Source of the DNA: Flavobacterium sinopsychrotolerans
GTDB lineage: Bacteria; Bacteroidota; Bacteroidia; Flavobacteriales; Flavobacteriaceae
Assembly: GCF_900110375.1 (NCBI RefSeq)
Contig: NZ_FODN01000005.1
Span: forward strand, 124,001 to 188,000
Reading direction: 5' to 3'
DNA: 64,000 nucleotides
A program made the translations under genes and the position numbers. Under the pieces are notes generated by a model. That model was not told the origin of the DNA. It saw only the letters and a program-made list of their open reading frames with translations, and did no database searches. Below are positions 16,977 through 25,251 of the stretch, in pieces (position 1 is the stretch's first letter; the number at the start of each line of letters is the position of its first letter).

Positions 16977-17003
16977 AAAAAAAGCCCTAAATTTTATTCA
17001 GGG
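16977..17003 (-). terminator. Hairpin and T-run abutting a start codon
   Basis: On the minus strand GCCCTGAA...TTTAGGGC (16984-17003) is followed by T7 and then immediately by the ATG of the aminotransferase gene. It can end transcripts of the START-like gene upstream, and it would also lie inside the leader of transcripts from the -7 element at 17004-17011. Confidence 0.6.
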
Positions 17004-17011
17004 CAAATATA
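17004..17011 (-). promoter_or_regulatory. Promoter -7 element (TATATTTG) of the aminotransferase gene
   Basis: Minus-strand TATATTTG directly before the hairpin; no -33 TTG at 19 bases. Confidence 0.45.
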
Positions 17012-17030
17012 AGTTATAAAAAATGATTTT

Positions 17031-17423
17031 CTATACAGAACCAATCAGATGTTTCAAATCAGAAATTTGATTTTCCCACAGTAGTGTTGCTTCATCGACT
17101 TCATCTTTATGAGCAAAATCAACTACCATTAAAGAAACGTCTTTCGTGAGCTCATCGACTAAGATATGCAATTCAAAAAAGTACTCGGTATCTTTACTAT
17201 TTTCATCTACCCACTTGAATTTTACTTTTTCACCGGTTTTCTTAGAAGCTAGTCTTGCTTTTTCTTCAGAGTCATTCCAAATAAAAGTAAAAAATTCACC
17301 ACGAGAATTGACATTGTCGGCAAACCATTCAGACAAACCTGATGGTGTCGATATATATTGATACAACAATTGAGGCGAGGAATTTATGGGGAACTCGATT
17401 TCGTAACGTACTTTTTGATCCAT
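17031..17423 (-). CDS. START-like domain protein (SRPBCC superfamily)
   Basis: 130-residue helix-grip protein: 'VRYEIEFPINSSPQLLYQYISTPSGLSEWFADNV' and 'FKWVDENSKDTEYFFELH' resemble the AHSA1/START_2 families, which bind hydrophobic ligands or Hsp90-like partners. Flavobacterial genomes annotate it as a START-like domain protein. No enzyme motif. Followed by the hairpin at 16984-17003. Confidence 0.82.
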   Translation of the reverse strand: MDQKVRYEIEFPINSSPQLLYQYISTPSGLSEWFADNVNSRGEFFTFIWNDSEEKARLASKKTGEKVKFKWVDENSKDTEYFFELHILVDELTKDVSLMVVDFAHKDEVDEATLLWENQISDLKHLIGSV

Positions 17424-17511
17424 GAGCTACATTTAATTTTTCGGAAATATATAGAATATAACTACAAAAAAAAAGCATTTTTAAAAATATTTTTTTTTAT
17501 TAAAAATATGC

Positions 17512-17541
17512 TTGCAAGCTCTAATATTATTTTTATATTTG
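17512..17541 (+). promoter_or_regulatory. tRNA-Met promoter (TTG - 19 - TATATTTG)
   Basis: TTG at 17512-17514, 19 bases, TATATTTG at 17534-17541, then GCACCCGC. The 15 bases from TATATTTG onward are identical to those of the tRNA-Pro promoter on the other strand at 27370-27384. Confidence 0.85.
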
Positions 17542-17554
17542 CACCCGCATTCAG

Positions 17555-17570
17555 GGGTGGATTTCCACCC
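17555..17570 (+). other. Hairpin in the pre-tRNA-Met leader
   Basis: GGGTGG (17555-17560) pairs with CCACCC (17565-17570) around ATTT, seven bases before the mature tRNA 5' end. It may assist 5' processing or fold separately from the tRNA. Confidence 0.45.
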
Positions 17571-17577
17571 TAATCAT

Positions 17578-17654
17578 GGCGAGATAGCTCAGTTGGTTAG
17601 AGCGCAGGATTCATAACCCTGAGGTCCCGAGTTCAAATCTCGGTCTCGCTACCA
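17578..17654 (+). tRNA. tRNA-Met (CAT)
   Basis: 77 bases with encoded CCA. Acceptor stem GGCGAGA/TCTCGCT (first pair G-T), D arm GCTCAGTTGGTTAGAGC, anticodon loop TTCATAA, T arm with GTTCAAATC. The ordinary first pair and the absence of three G-C pairs at the anticodon stem indicate an elongator tRNA and not the initiator. A CAT anticodon can also be a lysidine-modified tRNA-Ile, less likely here. Confidence 0.93.
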
Positions 17655-17660
17655 AAGCAA

Positions 17661-17692
17661 AAACCCTAACATCAATATGTTAGGGTTTTTTA
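17661..17692 (+). terminator. Intrinsic terminator of tRNA-Met
   Basis: AAACCCTAACAT (17661-17672) pairs with ATGTTAGGGTTT (17677-17688), then T's; seven bases after the CCA. Confidence 0.9.
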
Positions 17693-18169
17693 TTGGAATT
17701 ATATTTCGAAAATAAAGACTTTAAAACGCTCAAGTGAGGACTTCAGTGAGGAAAGGGAGTGAGGAATTTTATAAATTGAGATACAGATATTACTAAGCAT
17801 TAAACAGAAAAGGTATAAATGAAATGTAGTTTTTCATTAATTCTTTTAAACTTTAGCCAAATATTTTAATTTCCGCTTCAGTTTTGGTGGCGATTTGTAG
17901 CTCTAATTAAAGCTGAGTACATCAAATGATTTTTATTATTCAAATTATAAAGCCCCAGAACTTTACGTGTTTTGTTTAACAATTAAAAATTCTAGAAATA
18001 CTTAATAACTAATTATAAAGTTGTTTACGAAACATCCCACAAAAATCAAAGTAAAAAATTAAGTAAAAATTAATACAGCTATTAAATTTGATTTAAATTA
18101 TTCTTTATATTTGAATTCAATTTTAGATTTATATCTAAAATAAAAAAACAAATTTAAACTTTATAGAAA
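17693..18169. other. Gene-free stretch after tRNA-Met
   Basis: About 480 bases without a convincing gene. AGTGAGGA occurs three times at 12-13 base intervals (17733, 17745, 17758). Near the right end TATATTTG (18106-18113) is a good -7 element for the small gene at 18170. No integrase or attachment-site repeat of the tRNA 3' end is visible. Confidence 0.5.
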
Positions 18170-18379
18170 ATGAAAAAAATAGTAACATTTGCAGTAATCG
18201 CTTTATTTACCATTAATTTAAGTGCACAGGAATCAAAACCTGTTGTAAAAGAAAAAGCTAAAAAAGAATCCTGTTGTGCAAAAAAAGACACAAAAACTAA
18301 AGCGATGACTGCCGCTGAAGTGGCTAAGTGTAAAGCGAAATGCAAAGCAGAAGGAAAAACTTGCAAAACAGCTTGTTAA
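18170..18379 (+). CDS. Small secreted Cys/Lys-rich protein
   Basis: 69 residues. A signal peptide (1-19 or 20, cut near SAQ) precedes a mature part of about 50 residues holding six Cys (35, 36, 54, 58, 65, 69) and about 15 Lys. The spacing CC-x17-CxxxC-x6-CxxxC could bind a metal or form three disulfides in the periplasm. I do not recognise a named family. It has its own -7 element and an exceptionally long hairpin terminator, so it is probably expressed alone. Metal binding is inference. Confidence 0.72.
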   Translation: MKKIVTFAVIALFTINLSAQESKPVVKEKAKKESCCAKKDTKTKAMTAAEVAKCKAKCKAEGKTCKTAC

Positions 18380-18405
18380 GTAAAAGCTGATTTAAAATAC
18401 ATTTA

Positions 18406-18466
18406 AATTACCTTTAAATAGAAAACGCCTCTAAAATTTAGAGGCGTTTTCTATTTAAAGGTAATT
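18406..18466. terminator. 61-base, 30-bp-stem perfect inverted repeat (bidirectional terminator)
   Basis: The arm 18406-18435 is the exact reverse complement of 18437-18466, with one base between. The core AAAACGCCTCTAAA gives T-runs on both strands. It separates the small secreted protein gene (plus) from the DUF4442 gene (minus). The stem is about twice the length of the other terminators here. Confidence 0.85.
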
Positions 18467-18487
18467 CATGGGAAAATTGAGCTTTTA

Positions 18488-18940
18488 TTATTTTACCCTA
18501 ACACTCCATTCAAAATCCATTTCAGATACCTGAACTCCAGTTTCGTTCATTCCGATAGATTTCATCCAAAACGTTTGTCCTTCTCCGGTTGCAATTGTTT
18601 CTTGAATTGCTTTTTCTATTAAATGGCCGTCATTACAGGTAAAAGTTATTCTGCCTGTCGCTTTTTTTGTGAAATTTCCTTTATTATTAGCTACCAGCAT
18701 CGAAATTTTCCGTCCGCTTTTTGCAATTTGATACATGACCAGAGCACCTGTCGAAAGTTCAGCTGCCATGGCTTGCACTGCAAAATACATAGAGTTAAAC
18801 GGATTTTGATTAATCCACCGGTGTTTTACTGATACTACACATTTGTTTGCATCAATTTCTTTTACACGTACACCACAAAAAAATGCCGACGGTAATTTGA
18901 AGAGTAAAAATTTATTGAGTTTAGATACGGTAAGTTTCAT
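18488..18940 (-). CDS. DUF4442 domain protein (hotdog fold)
   Basis: 150 residues matching DUF4442, a hotdog-fold family related to acyl-CoA thioesterases such as PaaI and YiiD. Segments such as 'KHRWINQNPFNSMYFAVQAMAAELSTGAL' show the hotdog helix with a conserved Asn-Pro-Phe before it. The catalytic Asp/Glu pattern of proven thioesterases is not clear, so the substrate is unknown. Monocistronic. Confidence 0.75.
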   Translation of the reverse strand: MKLTVSKLNKFLLFKLPSAFFCGVRVKEIDANKCVVSVKHRWINQNPFNSMYFAVQAMAAELSTGALVMYQIAKSGRKISMLVANNKGNFTKKATGRITFTCNDGHLIEKAIQETIATGEGQTFWMKSIGMNETGVQVSEMDFEWSVRVK

Positions 18941-19056
18941 TATTACAGGTTTTTTTGCTAAAATACAAAAAAATAGTATGCGTACATATAAAATTAATTT
19001 GTTAATTTTATGTTAATATTTGGTACTATGCGAAACAAGATACTGTCTTTTAGACA

Positions 19057-19064
19057 TATATTTG
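19057..19064 (+). promoter_or_regulatory. Promoter -7 element (TATATTTG)
   Basis: Consensus octamer 73 bases upstream of the DUF4870 start; no well-spaced -33. Confidence 0.45.
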
Positions 19065-19136
19065 CATAAGAAATTACTAGGTAGCACATTTAGTAAACAA
19101 TCTAAAAAGTTTTAATCATCATCAAAATCAAAAAAA

Positions 19137-19592
19137 ATGGAAACAACTACTGAAAAAAATATTGCAACATTTACACATTTGAGTTCCTTAACGCAATACT
19201 TCATTCCTTTTGGAAATTATATTTTTCCAATAATTCTATGGAGTAGCAAAAAAGAGGAATCTGAATTTGTAGATCACAACGGAAAGCAAGTCCTGAATTT
19301 TCAATTAAGTTTATTACTGTACTCTTTAGTACTGATTATGATTGCAATTCCTTCATTTATTATTTCGGTGTTTAAGGATACTTCATTTGAAACATTAGTG
19401 CATCATCATGACATTACGCTTTCAAATTTCAACATTGAAAATAATATTGGAATGTTAACAGTTGGATTAATTTGTGTTTTGCTTTTTGGACTTTTGAAAG
19501 TGGCTGAATTCTTTTTGATTATTTACGCTTCAATCAAAACATCAAATGGAGAAAGATATAAATATCCAATAACGATTCCGTTCATTAAATAA
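19137..19592 (+). CDS. DUF4870 domain-containing membrane protein
   Basis: 151 residues with about three to four membrane helices. The N-terminal part 'FTHLSSLTQYFIPFGNYIFPIILW' and 'VDHNGKQVLNFQLSLLLYS' is the DUF4870 (Tic20-like) signature. Such genes commonly accompany PadR/PspC genes in flavobacteria; here a 240-base spacer with a repeat element lies between. Role unknown. Confidence 0.85.
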   Translation: METTTEKNIATFTHLSSLTQYFIPFGNYIFPIILWSSKKEESEFVDHNGKQVLNFQLSLLLYSLVLIMIAIPSFIISVFKDTSFETLVHHHDITLSNFNIENNIGMLTVGLICVLLFGLLKVAEFFLIIYASIKTSNGERYKYPITIPFIK

Positions 19593-19644
19593 GGAAGCAA
19601 TAAGGTTAAAAAAAAATAGACGTAATAGGTAAAGCGAACGAATT

Positions 19645-19721
19645 AGCCCTGACTGAAACGACATCCTTTACTTGCTTTCTTTAAGCAAGTAAAGATAAAG
19701 TGGAAAGCAGGAATAAGCTTC
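19645..19721 (+). repeat. Intergenic hairpin element, short form
   Basis: Begins AGCCCTGACTGAAACGACAT and ends AGCAGGAATAAGCTTC, enclosing a 12-bp perfect hairpin (CTTTACTTGCTT 19666-19677, AAGCAAGTAAAG 19683-19694). A longer relative with the same end words lies at 27509-27652. I recall elements with this start and end as widespread in Flavobacterium intergenic DNA; no protein is encoded. Confidence 0.55.
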
Positions 19722-19748
19722 AAAAAATAAAAAGAGTATCAGGCAATA

Positions 19749-19777
19749 CGAGATTGCTTCGTTTCTCGCAATGACAA
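19749..19777. repeat. Short dispersed-repeat-like sequence
   Basis: Contains GAGATTGCTTCGTTTCTCGC followed by AATGAC, close to a short intergenic repeat seen in many bacterial genomes. Only one copy is in this window. Confidence 0.4.
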
Positions 19778-19832
19778 ATCATCAATCAAAAAATGAACTG
19801 TTTAATCAACACAAAATCAAAAAAAAGAAATT

Positions 19833-20162
19833 ATGAACATTGAAAACACAAAAGCCCAGATGCGAAAAGGTGTTCTCGAGTTTTGCATCCTATCTGTTTT
19901 AAAAGAAAAAGATGCCTACACATCGGAAATACTGGACACTTTAAAAAATGCAAAATTATTAGTCGTGGAGGGAACCATTTATCCGCTGCTAACACGACTA
20001 AAAAATGATGGATTACTGAACTACCGTTGGGAAGAATCCACATCAGGACCACCAAGAAAATATTACGGTCTAACCGAAATAGGACAAACTTTTTTAAATG
20101 AACTAAATGGTACCTGGACTGAATTATCCGATGCCGTAAACCTAATAACCAACCAAAAATAA
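19833..20162 (+). CDS. PadR family transcriptional regulator
   Basis: 109 residues, the short PadR form: a winged helix with 'MRKGVLEFCILSVLKEKDAYTSEIL', the recognition region 'EGTIYPLLTRLKNDGLL', and the wing 'SGPPRKYYGLTEIG'. PadR proteins repress envelope-stress or efflux genes. It is first of three tightly spaced genes (5 and 2 bases apart) with PspC and head-GIN proteins, so it probably controls its own operon. Confidence 0.93.
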   Translation: MNIENTKAQMRKGVLEFCILSVLKEKDAYTSEILDTLKNAKLLVVEGTIYPLLTRLKNDGLLNYRWEESTSGPPRKYYGLTEIGQTFLNELNGTWTELSDAVNLITNQK

Positions 20163-20167
20163 TAGTC

Positions 20168-21892
20168 ATGAACAAAACTGTAAATATAAACCTAGGCGGA
20201 ATGTTCTTTCATATCGATGAAGATGCATACCAAAAAATGACACGCTACTTTGACGCTATAAAACGTTCTTTATCCAATTCATCAGGACACGATGAAATTA
20301 TTAAGGACATTGAAATGCGTGTTTCGGAATTATTGAATGAGAAGCAAAAAACCGACAAATATGTTATTGGTTTAAAAGACGTAGATGAAGTGATTGCTGT
20401 CATGGGACAACCGGAAGATTACATCATTGAAGATGAATTGAAAGGAACCAATTCCTATAGTAACAATACAAACCGAAGAACAAAAAAACTATACCGTGAC
20501 AGGGAAAAAGGGATGATTAGCGGTGTTTCAGCAGGATTAGGACATTACTTTGGGATTGATGCTGTATGGATCAGAATCGCACTTATTTTATTAGTTTTTG
20601 CTGGATTTGGAACTGGAATTCTGATCTACATCATTCTTTGGATTGTAACTCCTGAAGCGGTCACTACGACAGAGAAACTGGAAATGACAGGAGAACCTGT
20701 TACCATTTCAAACATTGAAAAAAAAGTCCGTGAGGAATTTGAAAATGTTTCTGATAAAATAAAAAATGCTGATTATGACAAATATGGAAATCAAATAAAA
20801 ACGGGAGCTGAAAAATTGGGCAGTTCTTTTGGAGATTTTATCATAACAGTTTTCAAGATTTTTGCAAAATTCTTAGGAGTGATTTTAATCATTACCGGAA
20901 TAACAGTATTATTTTTTTTGCTAGTAGGTATTTTCACATTAGGATCCGGATTATTTATTGATTTTCCTTGGCAAGGTTTTATAGAAGCTGGTAATTTCAC
21001 GGATTATCCTATCTGGGCTTTTGGACTTTTGATGTTCTTTGCTGTTGGAATTCCTTTCTTTTTCCTTGCGTTATTAGGGTTCAAGCTTTTAGCTCCAAAT
21101 ATGAAATCTATTGGAAATATTGCAAAATACACGTTGTTAGCACTTTGGTTAATTGCAGTTTCAATAGCGATATCAATTGGAATAAAACAAGCCAGTGCGT
21201 TTGCCGTAGACGGACGAGTGGTTAAGAAAGAAATTATTACTTTGAATCCAAATGACACGCTATTCATCAAATTCAAACACAATGATTATTTTGCAAAAAA
21301 TGTTGAGGACCGCAATGATTTCATGGTCACCCAAGATTCTACAGGAACTGATATTATTTATTCAAATGAAGTTAGTTTTAAAATAGAAAATACTGATGAA
21401 AAACTACCTTACATCCAAATTGAAAAAGAGGCAAGCGGAAAATCATTATCAGAAGCCAAAAAAAGAGCCGAAAAAATTAAATATGCTTATAAAATAATTG
21501 GAAATCAATTAATTTTAGACAACTATTTAGTAACCGATTTAAAAAACAAATACAGAGATCAAGAAATTGAAATAACATTATATTTGCCTAAAGGGACTCT
21601 GATAAAACCAGATGCTTCCATGAGACATTATGATCGTACTGATGGAGATTACTTCTTATGGAATCCAGATTCCAACAACGACATCTACAGAGTTGAAGAT
21701 AATAAAATAAAATGCTTAAATTGTCCTGCTGATGAAAATGAATATAACGACAATGAAAACGACAGTACTGAAACGTCAGTTACCATCAATGAAGACGGGG
21801 TTTCTGTAACAAATGACACTTTGATTAATTCAAAAAATAACATTAAAGAATTAAAAATAAATAAAGACGGTATCATCATTAAAACGAATTAG
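20168..21892 (+). CDS. PspC domain-containing membrane protein
   Basis: 574 residues. N-terminal cytoplasmic domain (about 1-90, 'DIEMRVSELLNEKQKTDKYVIGL'), a PspC domain with a membrane hairpin (about 105-165, 'RDREKGMISGVSAGLGHYFGID'), three further membrane helices (about 220-330), and an extracytoplasmic C-terminal region rich in Asp/Asn/Lys with beta-strand pattern (about 345-574), similar to DUF2154/head-GIN-type sheets. PspC proteins sense envelope stress. Member of the PadR operon. Confidence 0.9.
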   Translation: MNKTVNINLGGMFFHIDEDAYQKMTRYFDAIKRSLSNSSGHDEIIKDIEMRVSELLNEKQKTDKYVIGLKDVDEVIAVMGQPEDYIIEDELKGTNSYSNNTNRRTKKLYRDREKGMISGVSAGLGHYFGIDAVWIRIALILLVFAGFGTGILIYIILWIVTPEAVTTTEKLEMTGEPVTISNIEKKVREEFENVSDKIKNADYDKYGNQIKTGAEKLGSSFGDFIITVFKIFAKFLGVILIITGITVLFFLLVGIFTLGSGLFIDFPWQGFIEAGNFTDYPIWAFGLLMFFAVGIPFFFLALLGFKLLAPNMKSIGNIAKYTLLALWLIAVSIAISIGIKQASAFAVDGRVVKKEIITLNPNDTLFIKFKHNDYFAKNVEDRNDFMVTQDSTGTDIIYSNEVSFKIENTDEKLPYIQIEKEASGKSLSEAKKRAEKIKYAYKIIGNQLILDNYLVTDLKNKYRDQEIEITLYLPKGTLIKPDASMRHYDRTDGDYFLWNPDSNNDIYRVEDNKIKCLNCPADENEYNDNENDSTETSVTINEDGVSVTNDTLINSKNNIKELKINKDGIIIKTN

Positions 21893-21894
21893 TT

Positions 21895-22635
21895 ATGTTA
21901 AAAATCATCACGTTAATCACAAAATTCATTCTGGTTGCCTTAACAGCTTTGTTATTCGCTTCGTGCAACCACTCCATTAATTTGAATTCAATAGAAGGAA
22001 GTGGCAACATAACCACGGAGAAACGTACTGTTGAAGGTAATTTCAAAAGCATAGAAGTCAACAATTCCATTGACCTTGTCATAGAACAATCAGATAAAAT
22101 GGAAATAGTGGTTGAAGCTGATGATAATTTGCAAAAACACATCACTACCAAAGTTGAAAATGGAACTCTTGTTATTTCATTTGATAAAAATTCTTTTTCA
22201 AATGCAGGTTCTAAAAAAGTAACGGTAAAAATGCCTGTAATTGATGAATTAGAAGCGACAAGCAGCGCAACAATCACGAGCAAGAATACACTGAAAGGCG
22301 AAAACATAAGATTGAATACGTCCAGTGCCGCCTCAATTGATATCAATATTGAATCTGATATTATTACGTGTGATTCCAGCAGTGGAAGCAGCATCACCAT
22401 CAATGGAAAAGCATTAAAGATGGAAACAACCGCATCAAGTGGAAGCGAAATTAATGCTACAAAATTACTAGCCAACGAAATAACAGCTGATGTTTCCAGT
22501 GGTGCCTCTATAAATGTTCACCCAATTGTGAGCTTACTTGCCGAGGCTTCCAGTGGTGGTGAAATAAGCTACGACATACAGCCAAAATCGATTCAAAAGA
22601 AAACGAGTTCAGGAGGAACTATTAGCCAAGAATAG
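21895..22635 (+). CDS. Head-GIN domain lipoprotein (DUF2807)
   Basis: 246 residues. Lipoprotein signal with Cys at FASC (about residue 23), then a single right-handed beta-helix-like DUF2807 'head GIN' domain (about 40-245) with Ser/Ala/Gly-rich turns ('SSATITS', 'SSAASIDI', 'SSGSSITI', 'SSGASINV', 'SSGGEISY'). It is the last gene of the PadR-PspC unit and is probably anchored in the outer or inner membrane. A second head-GIN gene lies at 25252. Confidence 0.9.
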   Translation: MLKIITLITKFILVALTALLFASCNHSINLNSIEGSGNITTEKRTVEGNFKSIEVNNSIDLVIEQSDKMEIVVEADDNLQKHITTKVENGTLVISFDKNSFSNAGSKKVTVKMPVIDELEATSSATITSKNTLKGENIRLNTSSAASIDINIESDIITCDSSSGSSITINGKALKMETTASSGSEINATKLLANEITADVSSGASINVHPIVSLLAEASSGGEISYDIQPKSIQKKTSSGGTISQE

Positions 22636-22656
22636 AATCCTAATTTTACTTAAAGC

Positions 22657-22690
22657 AAAAAAACATCCACCAATCATGGGTGTTTTTTTT
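22657..22690 (+). terminator. Intrinsic terminator of the PadR-PspC-GIN operon
   Basis: AAAAAAACATCC (22657-22668) pairs, with one G-T pair, with GGGTGTTTTTTT (22678-22689). Confidence 0.8.
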
Positions 22691-22862
22691 GACCTAATTT
22701 TATTGAAAAAAGTATAATTAACCCGCTATTTATTATAAAAAAATTAATATGAATTTACAATTAACATCTTTTGCAAACCACTAAAACATAATAAAGCAAA
22801 ATCACTAAATAGTGAATCATAAAACTGCACTTTTAAAATCATCAATCAAAATCAATCAAATT

Positions 22863-25133
22863 ATGAAAAAAAAATTCTTCAAAGCTTCAGCCTATTTAGC
22901 TTTATTTTTCGGAGTTACATCACTACAGGCACAACAAAATCCAGTTGCTGTCCCATCAAACAGGTCAATCTCAAAGTATAATTATCATGATACTTTTGGC
23001 CCTAATTTTTATACTAAAAACGGGACTGATTCGCATTCAGCAAGTGGTCAACCCGGAGCAAAGTACTGGCAAAACAGGGCTGACTACCAATTGACTGCAG
23101 TATTAAATGAAAAAAACAATGAAATTATTGGTTCCGAAATTTTAACGTACACCAATAATAGTCCTGATAAAATTTCGTTTTTATGGATGAATGTCGATCA
23201 AAATTTGTTTAAAAATGATTCTCGTGGAAAAGCTATAATCCCAATAACTGGCAGTCGTAATGGAGACAAAGGACAAGTTTTTGACGGAGGCCATAAAATA
23301 AAATCGATCAAAATAGTTACTGGTAAAAACGGTAAAACTGTTGAAAATGAAGCTAAATTTCAAATAATCGATACGCGGATGCAAATTTTTCTTCCTCAGG
23401 ATTTGAATCCAAACGGAGGAAGTATCAAACTTAAAATTGATTTTTCATTTATTTCTCCAGACTTTGGTTCAGACAGAATGGGCGTTTTAGAAACTAAAAA
23501 CGGTAAAATATTTACCATGGCACAATGGTATCCAAGAATGTGTGTTTATGACGATGTAAAAGGTTGGAATACCTTACCTTATTTAGGCGCAGGTGAATTC
23601 TATCTTGAGTTTGGTGACTTTGATATCAACATCACTGCTCCAGCAAATCATATCGTAGTAAGCTCCGGTGAATTAATGAATCCTTCCGAGGTATACACCG
23701 CTGAACAACAAAAACGTTGGACAACAGCTTCACAAAGTGACAAAACAGTAACAATTCGTTCTGCAGAAGAAGTAACGAATACTGCTTCAAGACCTACCGG
23801 AAAATCTACATTGAACTGGCATTTTAAAATAAAAAATGCTCGTGATGTTTCCTGGGCCTCATCGGCTGCTTTTATTATTGATGCCGCAAAAATCAATTTG
23901 CCAAGTGGTAAAAAATCATTAGCCATTTCAGCATATCCTGTTGAAAGCGCGGGTCAAGATGCTTGGAGCCGTGCAACGGAATACACAAAATCATCCGTTG
24001 AAAATTATTCTAAAAGATGGTTCGAATATCCTTATCCTGCAGCGACCAATGTAGCTGGAAACGAAGGCGGAATGGAATATCCTGCAATTGTTTTTTGCGA
24101 TTGGAAATCAAAAGACAGAGAGTTATGGAGAGTTACGGATCATGAGTTTGGACATGGATGGTTTCCAATGATTGTGGGCTCTAACGAACGATTATTTGCC
24201 TGGATGGATGAGGGATTTAATACTTTTATCAACTCACTGAGTGCCGAAGATTTCAATAAGGGAGAATATAAACCCAGACGACCTTCAGATATGCAAAGAA
24301 TGGCGAATATGTTAACCAATCCGAAATTAGAACCCATTATGACCGCTCCTGACGGGATGAAAGAAGGCAGTTTAGGATTATTAGCTTATGAAAAACCATC
24401 CTCAGGATTAATTATGTTGCGTGAGCAAGTGCTAGGCAAAGAACGTTTTGATAAAGCCTTTAGAGTGTATACGGAACGTTGGGCTTTTAAACATCCAACG
24501 CCAGATGATTTTTTCAGAACTATGGAAAATGTTTCCGGAGAAGATTTAAATTGGTTTTGGAGATCATGGTTTGTAAACAATTGGAGTTTAGATCAAGGGA
24601 TTACGAAAATCAAATATTTAAAAAATGACCCGAAATTAGGAGCACTTATTTACATTGAAAATTTGGAAAAAATGGCTATGCCTGTGGTATTAGAAATTAA
24701 AACCAAAAGTGGAATGACTAACCGTGTACAACTCCCTGTAGAAATCTGGCAACGCAATACGAATTGGACATTTAAAAATGCTTCAACGGAAGAGATTGAA
24801 TCGATTACTATAGATCCAGACCATGCTTTCCCTGATATTAATCCTGCAAATAACGTTTGGAGTTCAGACAAAAGTGAATTGGAAAAAGCAGTAATTTTAG
24901 ATCGCTATCTTGGTAGTTTTTCCAGCAAACAAATTCCGGTAGAAATTATTTTAACGGAGGATAATGGAAATCTTACTGCAAATGCAACAGGTCAACCGAC
25001 GCTTACTTTTGACTCAATCGGTAAAGACAAATTTAGTTTTGAACCAGCAGGAATTGAAATTCATTTCAATGAGGCTAAAAATGAATTTACATTTAAAGTA
25101 AATGGTCAAGAATTCTTGTTTACCAAGGTATAA
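22863..25133 (+). CDS. M1 family metallopeptidase (aminopeptidase)
   Basis: 756 residues from the ATG at 22863, where a signal peptide begins ([11 protein letters not shown], cleaved near LQAQ). Zinc site HEFGH-x18-E is intact in '[10 protein letters not shown]' and 'WMDEGF'. The exopeptidase motif, usually GAMEN, reads GGMEY, a variation seen in secreted bacterial M1 relatives. Residues after about 570 form a C-terminal beta-rich domain. It probably trims peptides in the periplasm or outside the cell. The frame extends 17 codons upstream to 22812, but the signal peptide decides the start. Confidence 0.92.
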   Translation: MKKKFFKASAYLALFFGVTSLQAQQNPVAVPSNRSISKYNYHDTFGPNFYTKNGTDSHSASGQPGAKYWQNRADYQLTAVLNEKNNEIIGSEILTYTNNSPDKISFLWMNVDQNLFKNDSRGKAIIPITGSRNGDKGQVFDGGHKIKSIKIVTGKNGKTVENEAKFQIIDTRMQIFLPQDLNPNGGSIKLKIDFSFISPDFGSDRMGVLETKNGKIFTMAQWYPRMCVYDDVKGWNTLPYLGAGEFYLEFGDFDINITAPANHIVVSSGELMNPSEVYTAEQQKRWTTASQSDKTVTIRSAEEVTNTASRPTGKSTLNWHFKIKNARDVSWASSAAFIIDAAKINLPSGKKSLAISAYPVESAGQDAWSRATEYTKSSVENYSKRWFEYPYPAATNVAGNEGGMEYPAIVFCDWKSKDRELWRVTDHEFGHGWFPMIVGSNERLFAWMDEGFNTFINSLSAEDFNKGEYKPRRPSDMQRMANMLTNPKLEPIMTAPDGMKEGSLGLLAYEKPSSGLIMLREQVLGKERFDKAFRVYTERWAFKHPTPDDFFRTMENVSGEDLNWFWRSWFVNNWSLDQGITKIKYLKNDPKLGALIYIENLEKMAMPVVLEIKTKSGMTNRVQLPVEIWQRNTNWTFKNASTEEIESITIDPDHAFPDINPANNVWSSDKSELEKAVILDRYLGSFSSKQIPVEIILTEDNGNLTANATGQPTLTFDSIGKDKFSFEPAGIEIHFNEAKNEFTFKVNGQEFLFTKV

Positions 25134-25187
25134 AGAAAATACGTTAAGAAAGAAGTTGTCCATAAATAAAAACATTTTACTAAAATA

Positions 25188-25220
25188 AAGAAATCATCCA
25201 TCACAAGTGGATGATTTCTT
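25188..25220 (+). terminator. Intrinsic terminator of the M1 peptidase gene
   Basis: AAGAAATCATCCA (25188-25200) pairs with TGGATGATTTCTT (25208-25220). The T-rich end runs straight into the next promoter element. Confidence 0.8.
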
Positions 25221-25228
25221 TATATTTG
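25221..25228 (+). promoter_or_regulatory. Promoter -7 element (TATATTTG) abutting a terminator
   Basis: Consensus octamer starting one base after the terminator stem, 23 bases before the ATG at 25252. It argues against the upstream in-frame ATG at 25207 as a start. Confidence 0.55.
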
Positions 25229-25251
25229 TGTATACTCTAATCCAAATGACT

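Noticed and set aside
17733..17765. AGTGAGGA repeated three times, possible CRISPR-like array
   Set aside because: Repeat units are only 8 bases at 12-13 base spacing, with no cas genes; too short and irregular for an array.
17654..18169. Integrated element at the tRNA-Met 3' end
   Set aside because: No repeat of the tRNA 3' end, no integrase, and the terminator follows the tRNA directly.
21879..22475. 198-residue open frame on the minus strand
   Set aside because: It is antisense to the head-GIN gene, whose signal, domain and operon position are clear; the antisense product is a low-complexity Ser/Val/Leu-rich string produced by the repeated Ser/Gly codons opposite.
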